Assembly (NCBI RefSeq): GCF_011758805.1
Contig: NZ_JAANOW010000001.1
Location: 2,418,001-2,482,000 of the forward strand
Direction of reading: 5' to 3'
DNA from: Mycolicibacterium fluoranthenivorans
GTDB taxonomy: Bacteria; Actinomycetota; Actinomycetes; Mycobacteriales; Mycobacteriaceae
Length of the DNA stretch: 64,000 nucleotides
A program made the translations under genes and the position numbers. Below, in pieces: positions 45,606 through 54,806 of this stretch; the stretch's first letter is position 1; each line of letters opens with the position of its first letter. Under the pieces are notes generated by a model. That model worked only from the letters and a program-made list of their open reading frames with translations. It made no database searches and had not been told where the DNA came from.

Positions 45606-47757
45606 TCTGGACCAGTAACGCCGCGAGCCGGTCCCGGGTCAGCCGGCCCCCGCTGAATCCGACGAGCCGGTCCAGCGGGATGGACGCGATGATCGCGAGA
45701 AGTTCGGGGCTCATCGCGAGGCCGGCGGCTGCGCCCGGCAACTCGGCCATCGTCGCCGCGATCAATGCGGCGGCCGAGGGGTCTGCCCACAGCTCACCGA
45801 GGGTCGACCCGGCGGTGAACGGCACGGGTTCCTCGTCACCGGTCAATGTCACCGTGGCGTGCAAGCGTAGATCGCGGCTGGACGCCCCGGCCGAAAGTGT
45901 GTAGTCGCCCGCCTCGACGGTCCAGCGATCGGCCCAGTACGCGAGGTCGTGCCGGGATATCGCCATCTCGACCACACGGTCTTCGCCGGGATCCAACGTC
46001 ACCGACCCGAAGCCCACCAGCCAGCGCGGGGCACGGCTCACCCGGGATGCACTCTTGCTCGCATAGACCTGCACCACCTCGCGGCCGCGCCGGGCGCCCG
46101 TGTTGGCGACGGTGACGGCCACGGCCAGTCCGTCGCCGTGTTCGGTGATCTCCATACCGCGGTAGCCGAATGTGGTGTAGGACAGGCCGTGTCCGAACGG
46201 ATACGTGACGGGCAGCTCGCGCGCGTCATACCAGCGATAGCCGACGAAGATCCGTTCGCCGTAGTAGGTGTGACCCCGTTCGGACGGAAAGTTCAGAAAT
46301 GCCGGCGTGTCCTGCAGTCGCACGGGCACCGTCTCGGCGAGCCGCCCGGACGGATTCACCACGCCGAATAGCACATCGGCGATGGCGCCGCCACCGGCCT
46401 GCCCGAGCAGGGCACCGTCGAGGACGGCCGGAGCCAGCGCACTCACCTCATCGAGGCGCACCACCCCGCCGTGGGACAACACCACCACCGTCCGCGGCTG
46501 TACCCGCAGCACCGCACGGAGCAGGGCGATCTGCTCCGCCGGCAGATCGATATGCGGGCGGTCGAAGCCCTCGGATTCGTCCTCGGCGCTCAGACCCAGG
46601 AACACCACGGCCGCATCGGCGGCCGCGGCGTGAGTCGCGTCATCCGAGTACGTCACCTCGTGATCCCCTGCAAGCCTGCGGATCTCGTCGAGTGCCCGGT
46701 CCAGGCGCGTCGGATTCACCTGCGAGCTACCGCCACCCTGAAAGCGGGGTTGCTCGGCAAGACGGCCGATCACCGCGATCCGCGACGGCGCCAGCGGGAG
46801 CAGGTCGGCGTCGTTCTTGAGCAGCACGATGGAGCGGCCCGCGGCCTCGCGGGCCAGGGCGTGATGCACCTCGATATCGAATGACGTTGGGATGGAGGTC
46901 TGTTCATGTGTCCTCCCGGCCAGGCGGGCGACCCGCTCGGCGGCCCGGGTGACCACACCGGCCGCGAGCCTGCCCTGCTCGACCGCCTCGACGACATCGC
47001 GGTCCGACGCGCCACCGGTCGCCGGCATCTCCAGATCCAGCCCGGCGGCGACCGCCGCGACCCGGTCGGCCACCGCGCCCCAATCGCTGACCACCACCCC
47101 GTCGAAACCCCACTCGCCCCGCAGCACGTCGGTGAGCAGCCACGTGTTCTCGGCCGCGTACACACCGTTGATGCGGTTGTAGGAACACATCAGCGACCAC
47201 GGTCGGGCCTGGCGCACCACGAACTCGAAGGCGCGCAGATAGATCTCCCGGAGGCTGCGCTCGTCGATGTCGGAACTCGCTCGCATCCGGTCGAATTCGG
47301 CATTGTTGGCCGCGAAATGCTTCACCGACGCGGCCACGCCGCGGCTTTGCACACCGCGTACCCAGGCCGCGCCGAGCACCCCGGACAGCAGGGGATCCTC
47401 GGAGAAGTACTCGAAGTTGCGCCCGCACCGCGGATCTCGCTTGATATTGATGCCGGGGCCCAACAGCACATGCACTCCCAGCACCCTGCACTCGTCGCCC
47501 AGGGCCACCCCGATCCGCTCGACCAATTCCGGATCCCAGGCCTGGCTCAGGCCCACCGCGGGTGGGAAACACGTCGCAGGCGCACTCTCGCCGAGGCCCA
47601 GATGATCGGAGCCGCCGCCGGACTGCCTGCGCACGCCGTGCGGACCGTCGGTGAGCACCATGGCGGGGACCGGTCCGACCGCCTTGGTGGCCCAGAACGT
47701 GGCGCCGCTGCCGAGCGCGGCTGCCTGTGACACATCGAGTCCACCGAGATCGGCCAT
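45583..47757 (-). CDS. GH3-family beta-glucosidase
   Basis: A 724-residue glycoside hydrolase without a signal peptide. The N-terminal barrel has MVLTDGPHGVRRQ, VKHFAANNAEFDRM, SLREIYLRAFE and the nucleophile Asp225 in VVVSDWGAVADR. The C-terminal GH3 sandwich contains LLPLAPSRIAVIGRLA and the fibronectin-like region GRRGREVVQVYASKS. Cytoplasmic location implies action on an imported glycoside or glucosyl conjugate. It starts 9 nt after the TetR paralogue 2 gene on the same strand, so it is probably its co-regulated partner. Confidence 0.9.
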   Translation of the reverse strand: MADLGGLDVSQAAALGSGATFWATKAVGPVPAMVLTDGPHGVRRQSGGGSDHLGLGESAPATCFPPAVGLSQAWDPELVERIGVALGDECRVLGVHVLLGPGINIKRDPRCGRNFEYFSEDPLLSGVLGAAWVRGVQSRGVAASVKHFAANNAEFDRMRASSDIDERSLREIYLRAFEFVVRQARPWSLMCSYNRINGVYAAENTWLLTDVLRGEWGFDGVVVSDWGAVADRVAAVAAGLDLEMPATGGASDRDVVEAVEQGRLAAGVVTRAAERVARLAGRTHEQTSIPTSFDIEVHHALAREAAGRSIVLLKNDADLLPLAPSRIAVIGRLAEQPRFQGGGSSQVNPTRLDRALDEIRRLAGDHEVTYSDDATHAAAADAAVVFLGLSAEDESEGFDRPHIDLPAEQIALLRAVLRVQPRTVVVLSHGGVVRLDEVSALAPAVLDGALLGQAGGGAIADVLFGVVNPSGRLAETVPVRLQDTPAFLNFPSERGHTYYGERIFVGYRWYDARELPVTYPFGHGLSYTTFGYRGMEITEHGDGLAVAVTVANTGARRGREVVQVYASKSASRVSRAPRWLVGFGSVTLDPGEDRVVEMAISRHDLAYWADRWTVEAGDYTLSAGASSRDLRLHATVTLTGDEEPVPFTAGSTLGELWADPSAAALIAATMAELPGAAAGLAMSPELLAIIASIPLDRLVGFSGGRLTRDRLAALLVQINGQRAP

Positions 47758-47766
47758 GGCGTCAGG

Positions 47767-48312
47767 CTACCGACGCGAACTGTGCGTCCTGGCCCTCGTG
47801 GCGTGTTGCAGCTGGGCCAGGAAGTCGTCGCCGTCATCGCTGCGCACCAGGTAGTGCGACACGGCGACCCGGACCGCGGTGGCGGCCGCGACCGCCGCCT
47901 CGGGGCCGTCGGTGAGCCGTTCCAGGCGTTCGCGCATCAACGGGATGAATTGCGCCAGCCGGGCAATGACCTGTTCCGGTTCGATATCCACCATCCGCAG
48001 GCCGGGGTAGGACTGCTGGTATTCGACGATGACCGCAAGTGCGGCGTCGAGTCGTTCGGCGGCGGGCAGCCGCGCCACGACGGCCGCGACGGCTCGCTCA
48101 TAGTGTCTGCGCTCCCACACCACGAACGCGTCCAGCAGTTGCTGTTTGGACGCGAACCAGCGATACAGCGTCGGCCGCGACACGCCGGCCTGGGCTGCGA
48201 CCTCGGACAGGCTGAGCTTGGTCATGCCGTAGTTGCCCAGTACTTCGGCGGTCGCGGCCAGGATGCGTTCGCGCGTGCCGTTCGCGTCCGCGGCGAGCAC
48301 TGGTTCGGCCAT
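47767..48312 (-). CDS. TetR-family regulator, paralogue 2
   Basis: A 181-residue repressor. Helix-turn-helix KLSLSEVAAQAGVSRPTLYRWFASKQQLLDAF is almost the same as in paralogue 1, and VIVEYQQSYPGLRMVDIEPEQVIARLAQFIPLM is shared in the ligand domain. ATG 48312 is used; GTG 48318 is two codons earlier. The shared element at 48322 lies just upstream, between this gene and a divergent P450. Both paralogues are therefore candidates to bind the five shared elements. Confidence 0.86.
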   Translation of the reverse strand: MAEPVLAADANGTRERILAATAEVLGNYGMTKLSLSEVAAQAGVSRPTLYRWFASKQQLLDAFVVWERRHYERAVAAVVARLPAAERLDAALAVIVEYQQSYPGLRMVDIEPEQVIARLAQFIPLMRERLERLTDGPEAAVAAATAVRVAVSHYLVRSDDGDDFLAQLQHATRARTHSSRR

Positions 48313-48321
48313 CCCCACAGC

Positions 48322-48350
48322 TTTACAAACTATCGCTCAACTGTCACGCT
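48322..48350 (+). promoter_or_regulatory. Shared regulon element, copy 3 (TetR2/P450)
   Basis: TTTACA (48322-48327), 17-nt spacer ending TGT, CACGCT (48345-48350). Unlike the other copies, no start codon follows at 6 nt; the P450 has a 40-odd nt leader with its own TAGGAGGGA ribosome-binding site. The right block TGTCACGCT is identical to copies 4 and 5. Confidence 0.68.
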
Positions 48351-48399
48351 CAATCTGTCGCGACATCGCCGTCGCAAGCCCTGTAGGAGGGAACGCCCC

Positions 48400-49656
48400 G
48401 TGACAGTCGCCAGCACGCCGCAGGCACGCGAATACAGCCCGCTCGACATCACGTCGCATGATTTCTGGAGTCAGCCGTTCGCCGTGCGGGAGGACACCTT
48501 CGCCAGGCTGCGGGCGGCGGACGGAGTCTCCTGGCACCAGCCGATGCCCACCCTGTTCGATGTCGAGGAGCCCGGTTTCTGGGCGCTGACCCGCCGCGCC
48601 GACATCCAGTTCGCCAGCCAGCACCCCGAGTTGTTCACCTCGGAGCGCGGGGTGGCGCTGGATCCGATGCCTGCCGAGGTGCAGAAGTTCGCCACCTTCT
48701 TCCTGACGATGGATCCGCCCACGCACACGGTGTATCGCAAGCTGATCAGCGCGGCGTTCACCCCGCGCCACGTCCGCGAGATCGACGAACAGATACACCG
48801 TGACGCGGTCGCGGTGGTCGATGACCTGATCGGTGCGGGCGATGTCGACTTCGTCGAGGCCTGTTCGGCGCGGCTGCCGATGGTGACCATCTCATCGATG
48901 CTGGGGGTGCCCAAGGCCGACCAGCCCGCCCTGGCCAAGGCTGCCGAGAAGTTGTTCAGCATCAGTGACGACGAGTTCTCCACGCTCGAAGAACGCGCCA
49001 TGGCGACCATCAACGAGATCATGTTGATCTCCAACACGGGCGTCGAGTTGGCCAAGTTCCGCCGCGCGAACCCCGGCGATGACCTGATGACCAGCATCGT
49101 CAATGCCGAGGTGGACGGTCATCGGCTGACCGATGAGGAGATCGGTGCCTTCCTGATCCTGCTCGCGTCAGCCGGTAACGACACCACCAAACAGACCACC
49201 ACGCACGCCATGATGGCGCTGGCGGCCAACCCGGAGCAGCGGGACTGGCTGATGGCCGACTTCGACGCCCGGATCGGCACTGCCGTGGAGGAATTCGTGC
49301 GCTGGTCGACACCGGTGCTGCAGTTCGCCCGCTTCGCCACCGAGGATGTCGAGGTGGCCGGGCAGACGATCAGCGCCGGGGACAAGGTGGGCTTGTTCTA
49401 CTGCTCGGCCAACCGCGACGAATCGGTGTTCGACGCGCCGGGCCGGTTCGACCTGAGCCGTTCACCCAACCCGCACGTCGGCTTCGGCGCCGGCGGCCCC
49501 CATTTCTGTCTGGGTAATCAACTGGCGAAGACCGAATTGCGGAATCTGTTCCGCGAGTTGCTCACCCGGCTCACGACCATCGAGTTCGGCGAGCCGGATC
49601 TGCTGTACAGCTCGTTCGTGCACGGCATCAAGCGCGTGCCGGCGCACATCCGGTGA
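48400..49656 (+). CDS. Cytochrome P450 (first)
   Basis: A 418-residue soluble P450. The I-helix oxygen-activation motif is LASAGNDTTKQTT, the ExxR motif EEFVRWSTP region, and the haem-binding loop VGFGAGGPHFCLGNQLAKTEL with Cys370 as thiolate ligand. The family resembles mycobacterial P450s acting on sterols or terpenoids, but I cannot assign a CYP family by eye. GTG 48400 has TAGGAGGGA upstream. No ferredoxin gene is adjacent. Divergent from TetR paralogue 2 and behind a shared regulon element. Confidence 0.9.
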   Translation: MTVASTPQAREYSPLDITSHDFWSQPFAVREDTFARLRAADGVSWHQPMPTLFDVEEPGFWALTRRADIQFASQHPELFTSERGVALDPMPAEVQKFATFFLTMDPPTHTVYRKLISAAFTPRHVREIDEQIHRDAVAVVDDLIGAGDVDFVEACSARLPMVTISSMLGVPKADQPALAKAAEKLFSISDDEFSTLEERAMATINEIMLISNTGVELAKFRRANPGDDLMTSIVNAEVDGHRLTDEEIGAFLILLASAGNDTTKQTTTHAMMALAANPEQRDWLMADFDARIGTAVEEFVRWSTPVLQFARFATEDVEVAGQTISAGDKVGLFYCSANRDESVFDAPGRFDLSRSPNPHVGFGAGGPHFCLGNQLAKTELRNLFRELLTRLTTIEFGEPDLLYSSFVHGIKRVPAHIR

Positions 49657-49666
49657 CGGGGACGCG

Positions 49667-50371
49667 CTAGGGCAACGGATGCGCGGGCAGGGCCGACAAG
49701 ATCGAATCCTCCCAGCCGTCGCGGAGCGCGGGCGCCACGCTCATCCAGGTGACGATCTCCGCGGGCGGGGCGTCCTTCCAGGACGGGTAGTGGTTCTCGA
49801 AACAGGCCCAATCCCCGTCGAGCGCCCAATAGTGGATGACCTCGTTGAAGCGGAATGTCGTGATGAACGAGCCCAGCCACCGCTTGCCGGTGGACTCCGA
49901 CCACGGCACGTACAGCCGTTCCAGTTCGCGGATATAGTCATCCTGACGGCCGGGTTTGGTCTGCATGATCTCCTGGATCACCAGGCCCGCACCGAAATTC
50001 GCCGCTTTGAGCTGGCTCAGCGTCTTGTTGTACTTGCCGGCGTACATGATCCTGCCCTCGCCGTGGGCTCCGGCCTCGGCCAGGTACTCCGACCACTGGC
50101 CGGCGGCCTTGGCGTGGCTGCCGCCGCGCGCCTGCGCGCGCCCGATCCTGGCGTAATCGGCGAAGGCGTCGATCTCCCAGATCGCGGTGACCTGGGGCCA
50201 GTGCCCGTTGTAGGGGGTGCTCTCCCATAGGGCGAACAGCCGTGCCCCGAGTTGTTCCATCATCGGTTGATAGACCTCGGCGAAGACCTCGCAGAACCGG
50301 TCACTGCGGCCCAGGGAAATCGTCTCGTGTAGATACAGCAGGGTGTGGCCGTAGTACTTCTTCATGCTCAT
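49667..50371 (-). CDS. NIPSNAP/EthD-like dimeric alpha-beta barrel protein
   Basis: A 234-residue protein with two repeated segments that each look like a ferredoxin-like alpha+beta barrel (YYGHTLLYLHETISLG...VTAIWEIDAFADYARI; FGAGLVIQEIMQTKPGRQDDYIRELERLYVPW...VIHYWALDGDWACF). Such folds include monooxygenase accessory proteins, EthD helpers and NIPSNAP proteins. No active site can be named. It lies downstream of the third TetR gene on the same strand and tail-to-tail with the P450 gene. ATG 50365 is an alternative start. Confidence 0.65.
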   Translation of the reverse strand: MSMKKYYGHTLLYLHETISLGRSDRFCEVFAEVYQPMMEQLGARLFALWESTPYNGHWPQVTAIWEIDAFADYARIGRAQARGGSHAKAAGQWSEYLAEAGAHGEGRIMYAGKYNKTLSQLKAANFGAGLVIQEIMQTKPGRQDDYIRELERLYVPWSESTGKRWLGSFITTFRFNEVIHYWALDGDWACFENHYPSWKDAPPAEIVTWMSVAPALRDGWEDSILSALPAHPLP

Positions 50372-50407
50372 GGTGTCGTGGCTCCTGTCTCATTCTTCGG
50401 CGGCTGG

Positions 50408-51049
50408 TCAGCCTCGCGGATCGAAATCCGGCAGGATGTAACCCGATTCGGTGGCGAGTACCGTCGCGATCGCTCCGTAGGCCAGCTCGGCCGCGGTCTG
50501 CCAGTCCCGGTCGGCGTCGACCATGAGGGCGGCGGTGAAGTGCGGGCTCAGATGTGCGGTCACCGTGGTGTTCAGCGCCGGTGGCGGGTCGCCCGCGCTG
50601 CCGGTGGCCTGCCAGAGCGTGCGCGTGATGGCTGTCATGGCTCCGCGGAACTCTCTGCGCCGCAGGCGTTCCGCGGCGGCCAGGTCGGGCGGGAGGTCGC
50701 GGCGTGAGGCCAGCTCGAAGAAGCCCGGACCGATGGTCGCGTTCATGTGGTGCGCCGTCTCGCAGGTGGCCCGCAGCCAGCTGCCCGGATCGCCGAAAGG
50801 ACGCCCATATTCGGGCAGTTGGCGAACGTAGCCGCTCATACCGGCTTCGAACGCGGCGCCGACCAGCTTCTCGCGGGTGTCGAACAGCCGGAAGAGCGTC
50901 CGCCGGCTCACTCCGGTGGCCGCGGCCAGCTGATCCATCGTGACGTCGAGACCGGTGTGCAGGACCAGTCGACGTGCCAGCGCCAGGATGTGGTCGACGG
51001 TGGCTTGGCGTTTCGCCTCGGCCACCGTGACAGGAGCGGGTTTCGGCAC
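50408..51049 (-). CDS. TetR-family regulator, third and unrelated
   Basis: A 213-residue regulator. Its helix-turn-helix TMDQLAAATGVSRRTLFRLFDTREKLV differs from the two paralogues, and the ligand domain shares nothing obvious with them. The GTG start at 51049 is preceded at 7 nt by TAGACT (complement of 51057-51062), suggesting leaderless transcription. Divergent from the Baeyer-Villiger monooxygenase gene, with two similar inverted repeats over that promoter; it is the likely repressor of the monooxygenase. Confidence 0.86.
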   Translation of the reverse strand: MPKPAPVTVAEAKRQATVDHILALARRLVLHTGLDVTMDQLAAATGVSRRTLFRLFDTREKLVGAAFEAGMSGYVRQLPEYGRPFGDPGSWLRATCETAHHMNATIGPGFFELASRRDLPPDLAAAERLRRREFRGAMTAITRTLWQATGSAGDPPPALNTTVTAHLSPHFTAALMVDADRDWQTAAELAYGAIATVLATESGYILPDFDPRG

Positions 51050-51079
51050 GGGGGAGAGTCTAGCGCCGAAATCGCGCTG

Positions 51080-51118
51080 TTGACACTCATGAGTGCCATG
51101 GATAACACTTCTGGGTGT
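51080..51118 (+). promoter_or_regulatory. Monooxygenase promoter with two operator-like repeats
   Basis: TTGACA (51080-51085), 17 nt, TAACAC (51103-51108); six nt later a GTG (51115) in frame with the gene. Two related inverted repeats ACAC-N6-GTGY lie at 51083-51096 (core CACTCATGAGTG, perfect) and 51105-51118, 22 bp or two helical turns apart, covering the spacer and the start site. Confidence 0.6.
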
Positions 51119-51135
51119 CGAAACAGGGAGACTTC

Positions 51136-53067
51136 ATGGGCGGTAGGCATCTGGTCACCGAGTCGATCGTCGGTATCGATGACGCGACGATCGCCGCGGC
51201 GCTCGAACACCTCTCGGTGCCCGCCCTGATGGCCTCGGTCGTGCAGATCACCGGCGATCCGGATTTCGTCCGCGGACCGATCCGCCCGGTGCAGTTCGTC
51301 CAGAACGAGTTTCAGGGGATGCTCCCGGAGGGCGACAGGCAACAGCTGCGGCGCCAGGCGCTCACGGCGATCTGCGGGTGGCGTGATGCGGGCTGCCCGT
51401 CGGCGCCGCCGATGGACGACGGCCTGATCCGTGAGGTGATGGACTGGATCGCCTGCGAACCGGTCCCCGAGGACAACGCCGCGCTCTACATGGAGGAAAT
51501 GGACCTTCGCGGCCACAATCCACGTGCCATCGCCGGGCCGGCTGGTCTGGCGCCGCCACCCGGCTTCTCGGTGCTCGTCATCGGTTTCGGAGCCTCCGGG
51601 CTGCTCGCCGCCATCCGGCTGAAAGAGGCCGGTATCCCGTTCGAGATCGTCGACAAGAACCGCGACGTCGGCGGTACATGGTTCGAGAACACCTACCCCG
51701 GTTGCCGGGTCGACGTGGCCAGTCACTACTACTCCTACTCCTTCGAACACGTCGGGGACTTCACGGCCTACTACACGCGCCAGCCGGAACTGCATGCGTA
51801 CTTCCGGAAAGTCATGGCGGACCACGAGATCGAGTCGTATGTGCACTGGGGGCTGGAGGCCGAGCGCGCCCAGTGGGACGACGACACCGCCCGGTGGTCG
51901 GTGACACTGCGCCGCCGCGACGGACGGACCGAGGTGCGCACCGCGTCTGCGGTCATCTCCGGTGTCGGATTCCTGAACCGGCCGATGATCCCCGATCTCC
52001 CCGGACTGAAGACCTTCGGCGGGCCGGTCTTCCATTCGGCCCAATGGGATCACGCGGTGGACCTGAGCGGTAAGCGGGTGGCCCTCATCGGCGCCGGGGC
52101 CAGCGGGTTCCAGATCGGGCCGGCCATCGTCGACGATGTCGACCACCTGGCGGTCTTCCAGCGCACACCCCAGTGGATGGCGCCCAACCCGCGATATCAC
52201 GCCGAAGTCGGTGCCGGCGAACGGTGGGCGATGCGCCATCTGCCGGGCTACTCGCGCTGGTATCGGTTCATGCTGATGTGGCAGTCCAGCGACAGATTGC
52301 TGGAATTGGTGCGCGCCGACCCGGATTGGCCGGATTTTCCGCGTACCGCCAATGCGGCCAGTGCGGCGCGGCGCGAGATCTTCGCCACCTGGATCGACGA
52401 TCAGGTCGGCGACCTCCCGGAGCTGGCGCGCAAGGTCACCCCGGACTACCCGCCGATGGCCAAGCGGATGCTGCAGGACAACGGCAGTTGGCTGCGCTGC
52501 CTACGGCGAGAACACGTCGATCTGGTGAACGACCAGATCACCGGCATCGACCGGACGTCGATACACACCGCGACAAGCCGGCACGACGTGGATGTCATCG
52601 TGCTGGCGACGGGCTTCCGGGCCTCCGAGGTGTTGTGTCCGATGGAGGTCATCGGACGCGGTGGGGTGCCCCTCTCGTCGGTCTGGAACGGCAAACCCGG
52701 TGCTTTCAACGGGATCTCGGTGCACGGCTTCCCGAACTTCTTCATGATGGCCGGGCCGGGTACCGGACTGGCTCATGCGGGCAGCGTGATCTTCATGCTC
52801 GAATGTCAGATGCGCTATATCGGGGCGGCACTGCGGATGACGATCGAGGCGGGCAAGCAGACGATCGAACCCACCGAGGCGGCGTATGCGCGCTACCACG
52901 GTGAGCTGCAGGCCGAGGTTGCCACGTTGATGTGGGGGCACCCGTCGATCGAGCACTCCTGGTACAAGTCGCCCGACGGGGGTGTGTACGTGCTGAACCC
53001 GTTCGGCTGCGTGGACTACTGGAAACGCACGCGATGGGTGTCACCGGCAGACCACGTGCTGCGCTGA
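51136..53067 (+). CDS. Baeyer-Villiger-type flavin monooxygenase (HAPMO-like)
   Basis: A 643-residue class B flavoprotein monooxygenase. An N-terminal extension of about 140 residues, as in 4-hydroxyacetophenone monooxygenase, precedes the FAD Rossmann motif VIGFGASG (148-155). The BVMO fingerprint F-x-G-x3-H-x3-W-D spans residues 294-305 (TFGGPVFHSAQWD), and the NADPH Rossmann motif IGAGASG is at 318-324. It would convert a ketone to an ester or lactone. ATG 51136 has AGGGAG 5 nt upstream; a leaderless GTG at 51115 in the same frame is equally possible. Divergent from TetR3. Confidence 0.9.
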   Translation: MGGRHLVTESIVGIDDATIAAALEHLSVPALMASVVQITGDPDFVRGPIRPVQFVQNEFQGMLPEGDRQQLRRQALTAICGWRDAGCPSAPPMDDGLIREVMDWIACEPVPEDNAALYMEEMDLRGHNPRAIAGPAGLAPPPGFSVLVIGFGASGLLAAIRLKEAGIPFEIVDKNRDVGGTWFENTYPGCRVDVASHYYSYSFEHVGDFTAYYTRQPELHAYFRKVMADHEIESYVHWGLEAERAQWDDDTARWSVTLRRRDGRTEVRTASAVISGVGFLNRPMIPDLPGLKTFGGPVFHSAQWDHAVDLSGKRVALIGAGASGFQIGPAIVDDVDHLAVFQRTPQWMAPNPRYHAEVGAGERWAMRHLPGYSRWYRFMLMWQSSDRLLELVRADPDWPDFPRTANAASAARREIFATWIDDQVGDLPELARKVTPDYPPMAKRMLQDNGSWLRCLRREHVDLVNDQITGIDRTSIHTATSRHDVDVIVLATGFRASEVLCPMEVIGRGGVPLSSVWNGKPGAFNGISVHGFPNFFMMAGPGTGLAHAGSVIFMLECQMRYIGAALRMTIEAGKQTIEPTEAAYARYHGELQAEVATLMWGHPSIEHSWYKSPDGGVYVLNPFGCVDYWKRTRWVSPADHVLR

Positions 53068-53078
53068 CCCGCGCGGGG

Positions 53079-53891
53079 TCAGCGATTCTGCCTGCGCCGC
53101 ACCAGGACCGACTGCTGAATCGCGCCGACGGCGCCGTGCTCGTCGAACAAGGTGCCCCGGGTGGTCCCGATCCCATCCGGTCCGTAATCGGTCTCGGCGC
53201 GGATCCCGATCCAGTCACCGTCGGGTATCCGGTGGAGGTGCACGGCTAGATCGGTGTTGAGGAAGGTGAACGCGCGGATATCGATCTTGGTGCCGATCCC
53301 GTTGGCATCGTCGGCCACCGTGAACAACCGCTGCAACGGTGTCAGGGTTTCACCCTTGACCAGGTCCACCGTCGGGGACAGCCAGGACTCGCCCGGTCCG
53401 TCGCCGAAAGGCATTGTCAGCCAGCGCCAGTCGATGCTGTGCAGGTAGTTCGGATCCCAGTGCTCGGCCATATCGCGGCTGCGGGCCTGCGACAGCGGGC
53501 GCAGGGGGGCCTCGGCGGCGTGCACCACATCGGTGGTGTCCTGTCGCTGAAATCGCCACCCGCTGGCCCGCGCCACCGGGCGCACCGTGCCGTCCGGACC
53601 CGGTGCCAGCATCTCGGCGGTGACGAGCTCGATCTGCTTGCCGGTTCGCTCACGGGCCGCGCGGACCCAGAAGTCACCGGTGGCCGGAACCGGTCCGAGC
53701 AGGTCCACCAGTACCCGGCTGAGCCGGGTGTCCTCGCGCTGCTCGCACCGCTCGAGCGCACGGACCAGCAGGGCCGACGGCGGGGCGCCGTGCTGGATGT
53801 CCGCCGACCAGGTGCTGCGCACCAGGTCGGTGGCCCGGAAGCGCTCGCCGGTGGCGTCGACGTCGATCAGTTCGTAGTAGCAGTCCGACAT
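53079..53891 (-). CDS. Thioesterase-family (4HBT-like double hot-dog) protein
   Basis: A 270-residue protein with two hot-dog halves: TWSADIQHGAPPSALLVRALE in the first and GESWLSPTVDLVKGETLTPLQRLFTVADDANGI in the second, the arrangement of the acyl-CoA thioesterase family in mycobacterial lipid and sterol clusters. It probably hydrolyses an acyl-CoA of the pathway. It follows the SMP-30 gene by 26 nt on the same strand and ends 11 nt from the convergent monooxygenase gene. Confidence 0.8.
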   Translation of the reverse strand: MSDCYYELIDVDATGERFRATDLVRSTWSADIQHGAPPSALLVRALERCEQREDTRLSRVLVDLLGPVPATGDFWVRAARERTGKQIELVTAEMLAPGPDGTVRPVARASGWRFQRQDTTDVVHAAEAPLRPLSQARSRDMAEHWDPNYLHSIDWRWLTMPFGDGPGESWLSPTVDLVKGETLTPLQRLFTVADDANGIGTKIDIRAFTFLNTDLAVHLHRIPDGDWIGIRAETDYGPDGIGTTRGTLFDEHGAVGAIQQSVLVRRRQNR

Positions 53892-53917
53892 GGCTCGCTT
53901 TCAGCTTCAGGTACAGG

Positions 53918-54739
53918 TCAGGGGGCGGGGATGTCGACCATCACCGCGTCGAGCCGGGACAGGTTGGTGCCGATCAGGCGCTGTGGATAGGCCTCGGTCG
54001 AGGACAGCAGAAACAGGGTGCGATCTTCCGGGCCGCCGAGCGCGCAGGAGATCGCGGTGCGCCCGTCCAGTTCGATGCGGTCGGTGACGGTGTGGGCGCC
54101 GGTTCCGTCGCCGAGGATGCGTTCGAACCGGTGCGCCAGCGTCATGGCCACCCAGACGCCGCCCGCGGCGTCGACGGCCATGCCGTCGGGTGGGCCGTCC
54201 AGTCCGTCGGCGAACACCCGGCGGTCGTGCACGTCGCCCGCGTCGTCGAGGGTGAACGCGGTGAGGCGACGGGCCGTCGACTCGGCCACGATGAGGGTGC
54301 CGCCGTCCGGTGTGATGACCATGCCGTTCGGGAAGTCGAGATCGCCCGCGGACACGTGCACGCTGTCGTCGGTGTCGATGCGCACGAGGACACCGCCGGT
54401 GCGGGCCTGCGAACCGAGATAAACCCGACCATGGGCGTCCACCACCATATCGCCGAGATCGGCCGGCACCAGCTCACTGAGATCGGCCAGGACGGAGACG
54501 TTTTCACCGTCGTACCGCAGCACCTGGCGCGCCTGGGTCGAGGCGATCAGCAGCGTCCCGTCGGGCCGGAATCCCAACCCGGACGGGGCATGTCCCGGTA
54601 GCGGCAGGGTGGACATCTCACCCGACAGCGTCACGGTGTGCACCGCTTCGCCCAGCATGTCGGAGAACCACACCAGGCCCTCGAACCACCGTGCGCCTTC
54701 GCCGAAGCAGAATCCGTTGGCCAGCGACTGCACCGTCAT
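53918..54739 (-). CDS. SMP-30/gluconolactonase family hydrolase
   Basis: A 273-residue six-bladed beta-propeller lactonase. Metal ligands of the family are visible: Glu in FCFGEGARWFEG, Asn in DFPNGMVITPDGGTL and Asp in GPPDGMAVDAAGGVWVA. It would open a lactone, fitting a Baeyer-Villiger product. On the minus strand TATCGT (complement of 54746-54751) ends 6 nt before the ATG, a leaderless promoter. The shared element at 54772 lies between this gene and the divergent P450 operon. Confidence 0.87.
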   Translation of the reverse strand: MTVQSLANGFCFGEGARWFEGLVWFSDMLGEAVHTVTLSGEMSTLPLPGHAPSGLGFRPDGTLLIASTQARQVLRYDGENVSVLADLSELVPADLGDMVVDAHGRVYLGSQARTGGVLVRIDTDDSVHVSAGDLDFPNGMVITPDGGTLIVAESTARRLTAFTLDDAGDVHDRRVFADGLDGPPDGMAVDAAGGVWVAMTLAHRFERILGDGTGAHTVTDRIELDGRTAISCALGGPEDRTLFLLSSTEAYPQRLIGTNLSRLDAVMVDIPAP

Positions 54740-54771
54740 GTGGTCACGATAGCCGACGAGTGCGCGGCGCC

Positions 54772-54800
54772 TTTACAAAATACGACTGAAATGTCACGCT
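54772..54800 (+). promoter_or_regulatory. Shared regulon element, copy 4 (SMP-30/P450 operon)
   Basis: TTTACA (54772-54777), 17-nt spacer ending TGT, CACGCT (54795-54800), then exactly 6 nt to the GTG at 54807. The 6 nt are CGGGAG, which is too close to serve as a Shine-Dalgarno, so the transcript is probably leaderless. The element lies between two divergent units and could control both. Confidence 0.72.
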
Positions 54801-54806
54801 CGGGAG

